Shown: one piece after another, positions 63,701 through 64,000 of the stretch
How positions within the stretch are numbered: the stretch's first letter is position 1
Layout: every line of letters begins with the position of its first letter
Origin: Tubiluchus corallicola
Lineage: Eukaryota; Priapulida; Priapulimorpha; Priapulimorphida; Tubiluchidae
Direction of reading: 5' to 3'
Assembly (NCBI GenBank): GCA_030141605.1
Contig: JAQGDQ010000068.1
Location: forward strand, 124,001 to 188,000
DNA length: 64,000 nt
Position numbers and translations under genes: made by a program
Notes under the pieces: generated by a model
The model's input: the letters and a program-made list of their open reading frames with translations, nothing else
The model's database searches: none
Told to the model about the DNA's origin: nothing

Positions 63701-64000
63701 TGTTACTCTGTATCTCTTAGTTCTTAATGTAGGGCCACAATCTTTGGCATATGACTAAGTGAGGTCAATCACTATCACTGAAAACAGCCATAAGGGTATC
63801 AGAAAATTTTCCAACTGGGGGACTGAAACTGAATGGGGGATCAGCAAGGCAAATCTTTCCAGTACTGAGCAGCAGTAGATTGTACAACCTCAAATGAAAG
63901 GTCTAGAGGAAGTGAATTCTACGGTACGAGTTACGCCAAAATTGGTTGGCCACTGACACGAGGTAATGGGTCAAAAATGAAAGTTCCGATTTTGATACCT
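63701..64000. other. Window end; contains AAATGAAAGGTCT
   Basis: No gene. CCTCAAATGAAAGGTCTAG at 63,888-63,906 resembles the module core of copy D, but the neighbouring module blocks are absent within the window. Confidence 0.35.

Overview
The window is animal (metazoan) genomic DNA: AT-rich, with phase-consistent GT-AG introns, a discoidin-domain receptor tyrosine kinase (an animal gene family), and many decayed LINE, Ty3/gypsy and Tigger elements. The repeat content and gene spacing look like an invertebrate, probably marine. I cannot place the phylum from sequence alone.

Layout. 1-18.9 kb is gene-poor flank with a LINE 3' fragment, microsatellites, a tRNA-like fragment and two stretches that look like regulatory DNA. 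18.9-34.9 kb (+) holds one gene that I could assemble from signal peptide to stop codon: a collagen-receptor-type DDR. It has 17 coding exons, every junction keeps phase, and the predicted length is 922 residues. Its introns contain a 490-nt polypyrimidine tract, a foldback-like element and a candidate enhancer. 35.9-37.6 kb is a CpG-rich repeat module, followed by four perfect MEF2-type sites at 37.9 kb. 39.7-47.6 kb is a transposon graveyard: a FLYWCH-like remnant, two + strand LINE pieces, a Ty3/gypsy pol remnant, a 77-bp near-perfect palindrome, and a minus-strand LINE endonuclease piece. 51.4-53.6 kb (-) is a large terminal exon of an unrecognised, probably nuclear protein. 55.9-60.5 kb is a nested array: about 110-bp repeats beside units of about 1 kb. 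The larger units carry the same module seen at 36 kb, and in one copy the module core is inverted between 12-bp inverted repeats. 61.35-63.42 kb is a nearly complete Tigger/pogo transposon with TIRs, a TA target duplication and one frameshift. It has split an older minus-strand retroelement-like remnant.

The two host genes (DDR and the unknown gene) show no functional link. The unexplained signal is the dispersed module marked by a core like CAAACGAAAGGTCT. It occurs as a full copy (36.0 kb), as a head-to-head palindrome (46.5 kb), as tandem copies (57.2, 58.3, 59.3 kb, one with the core flipped), and perhaps as a fragment at the window end (63.89 kb).
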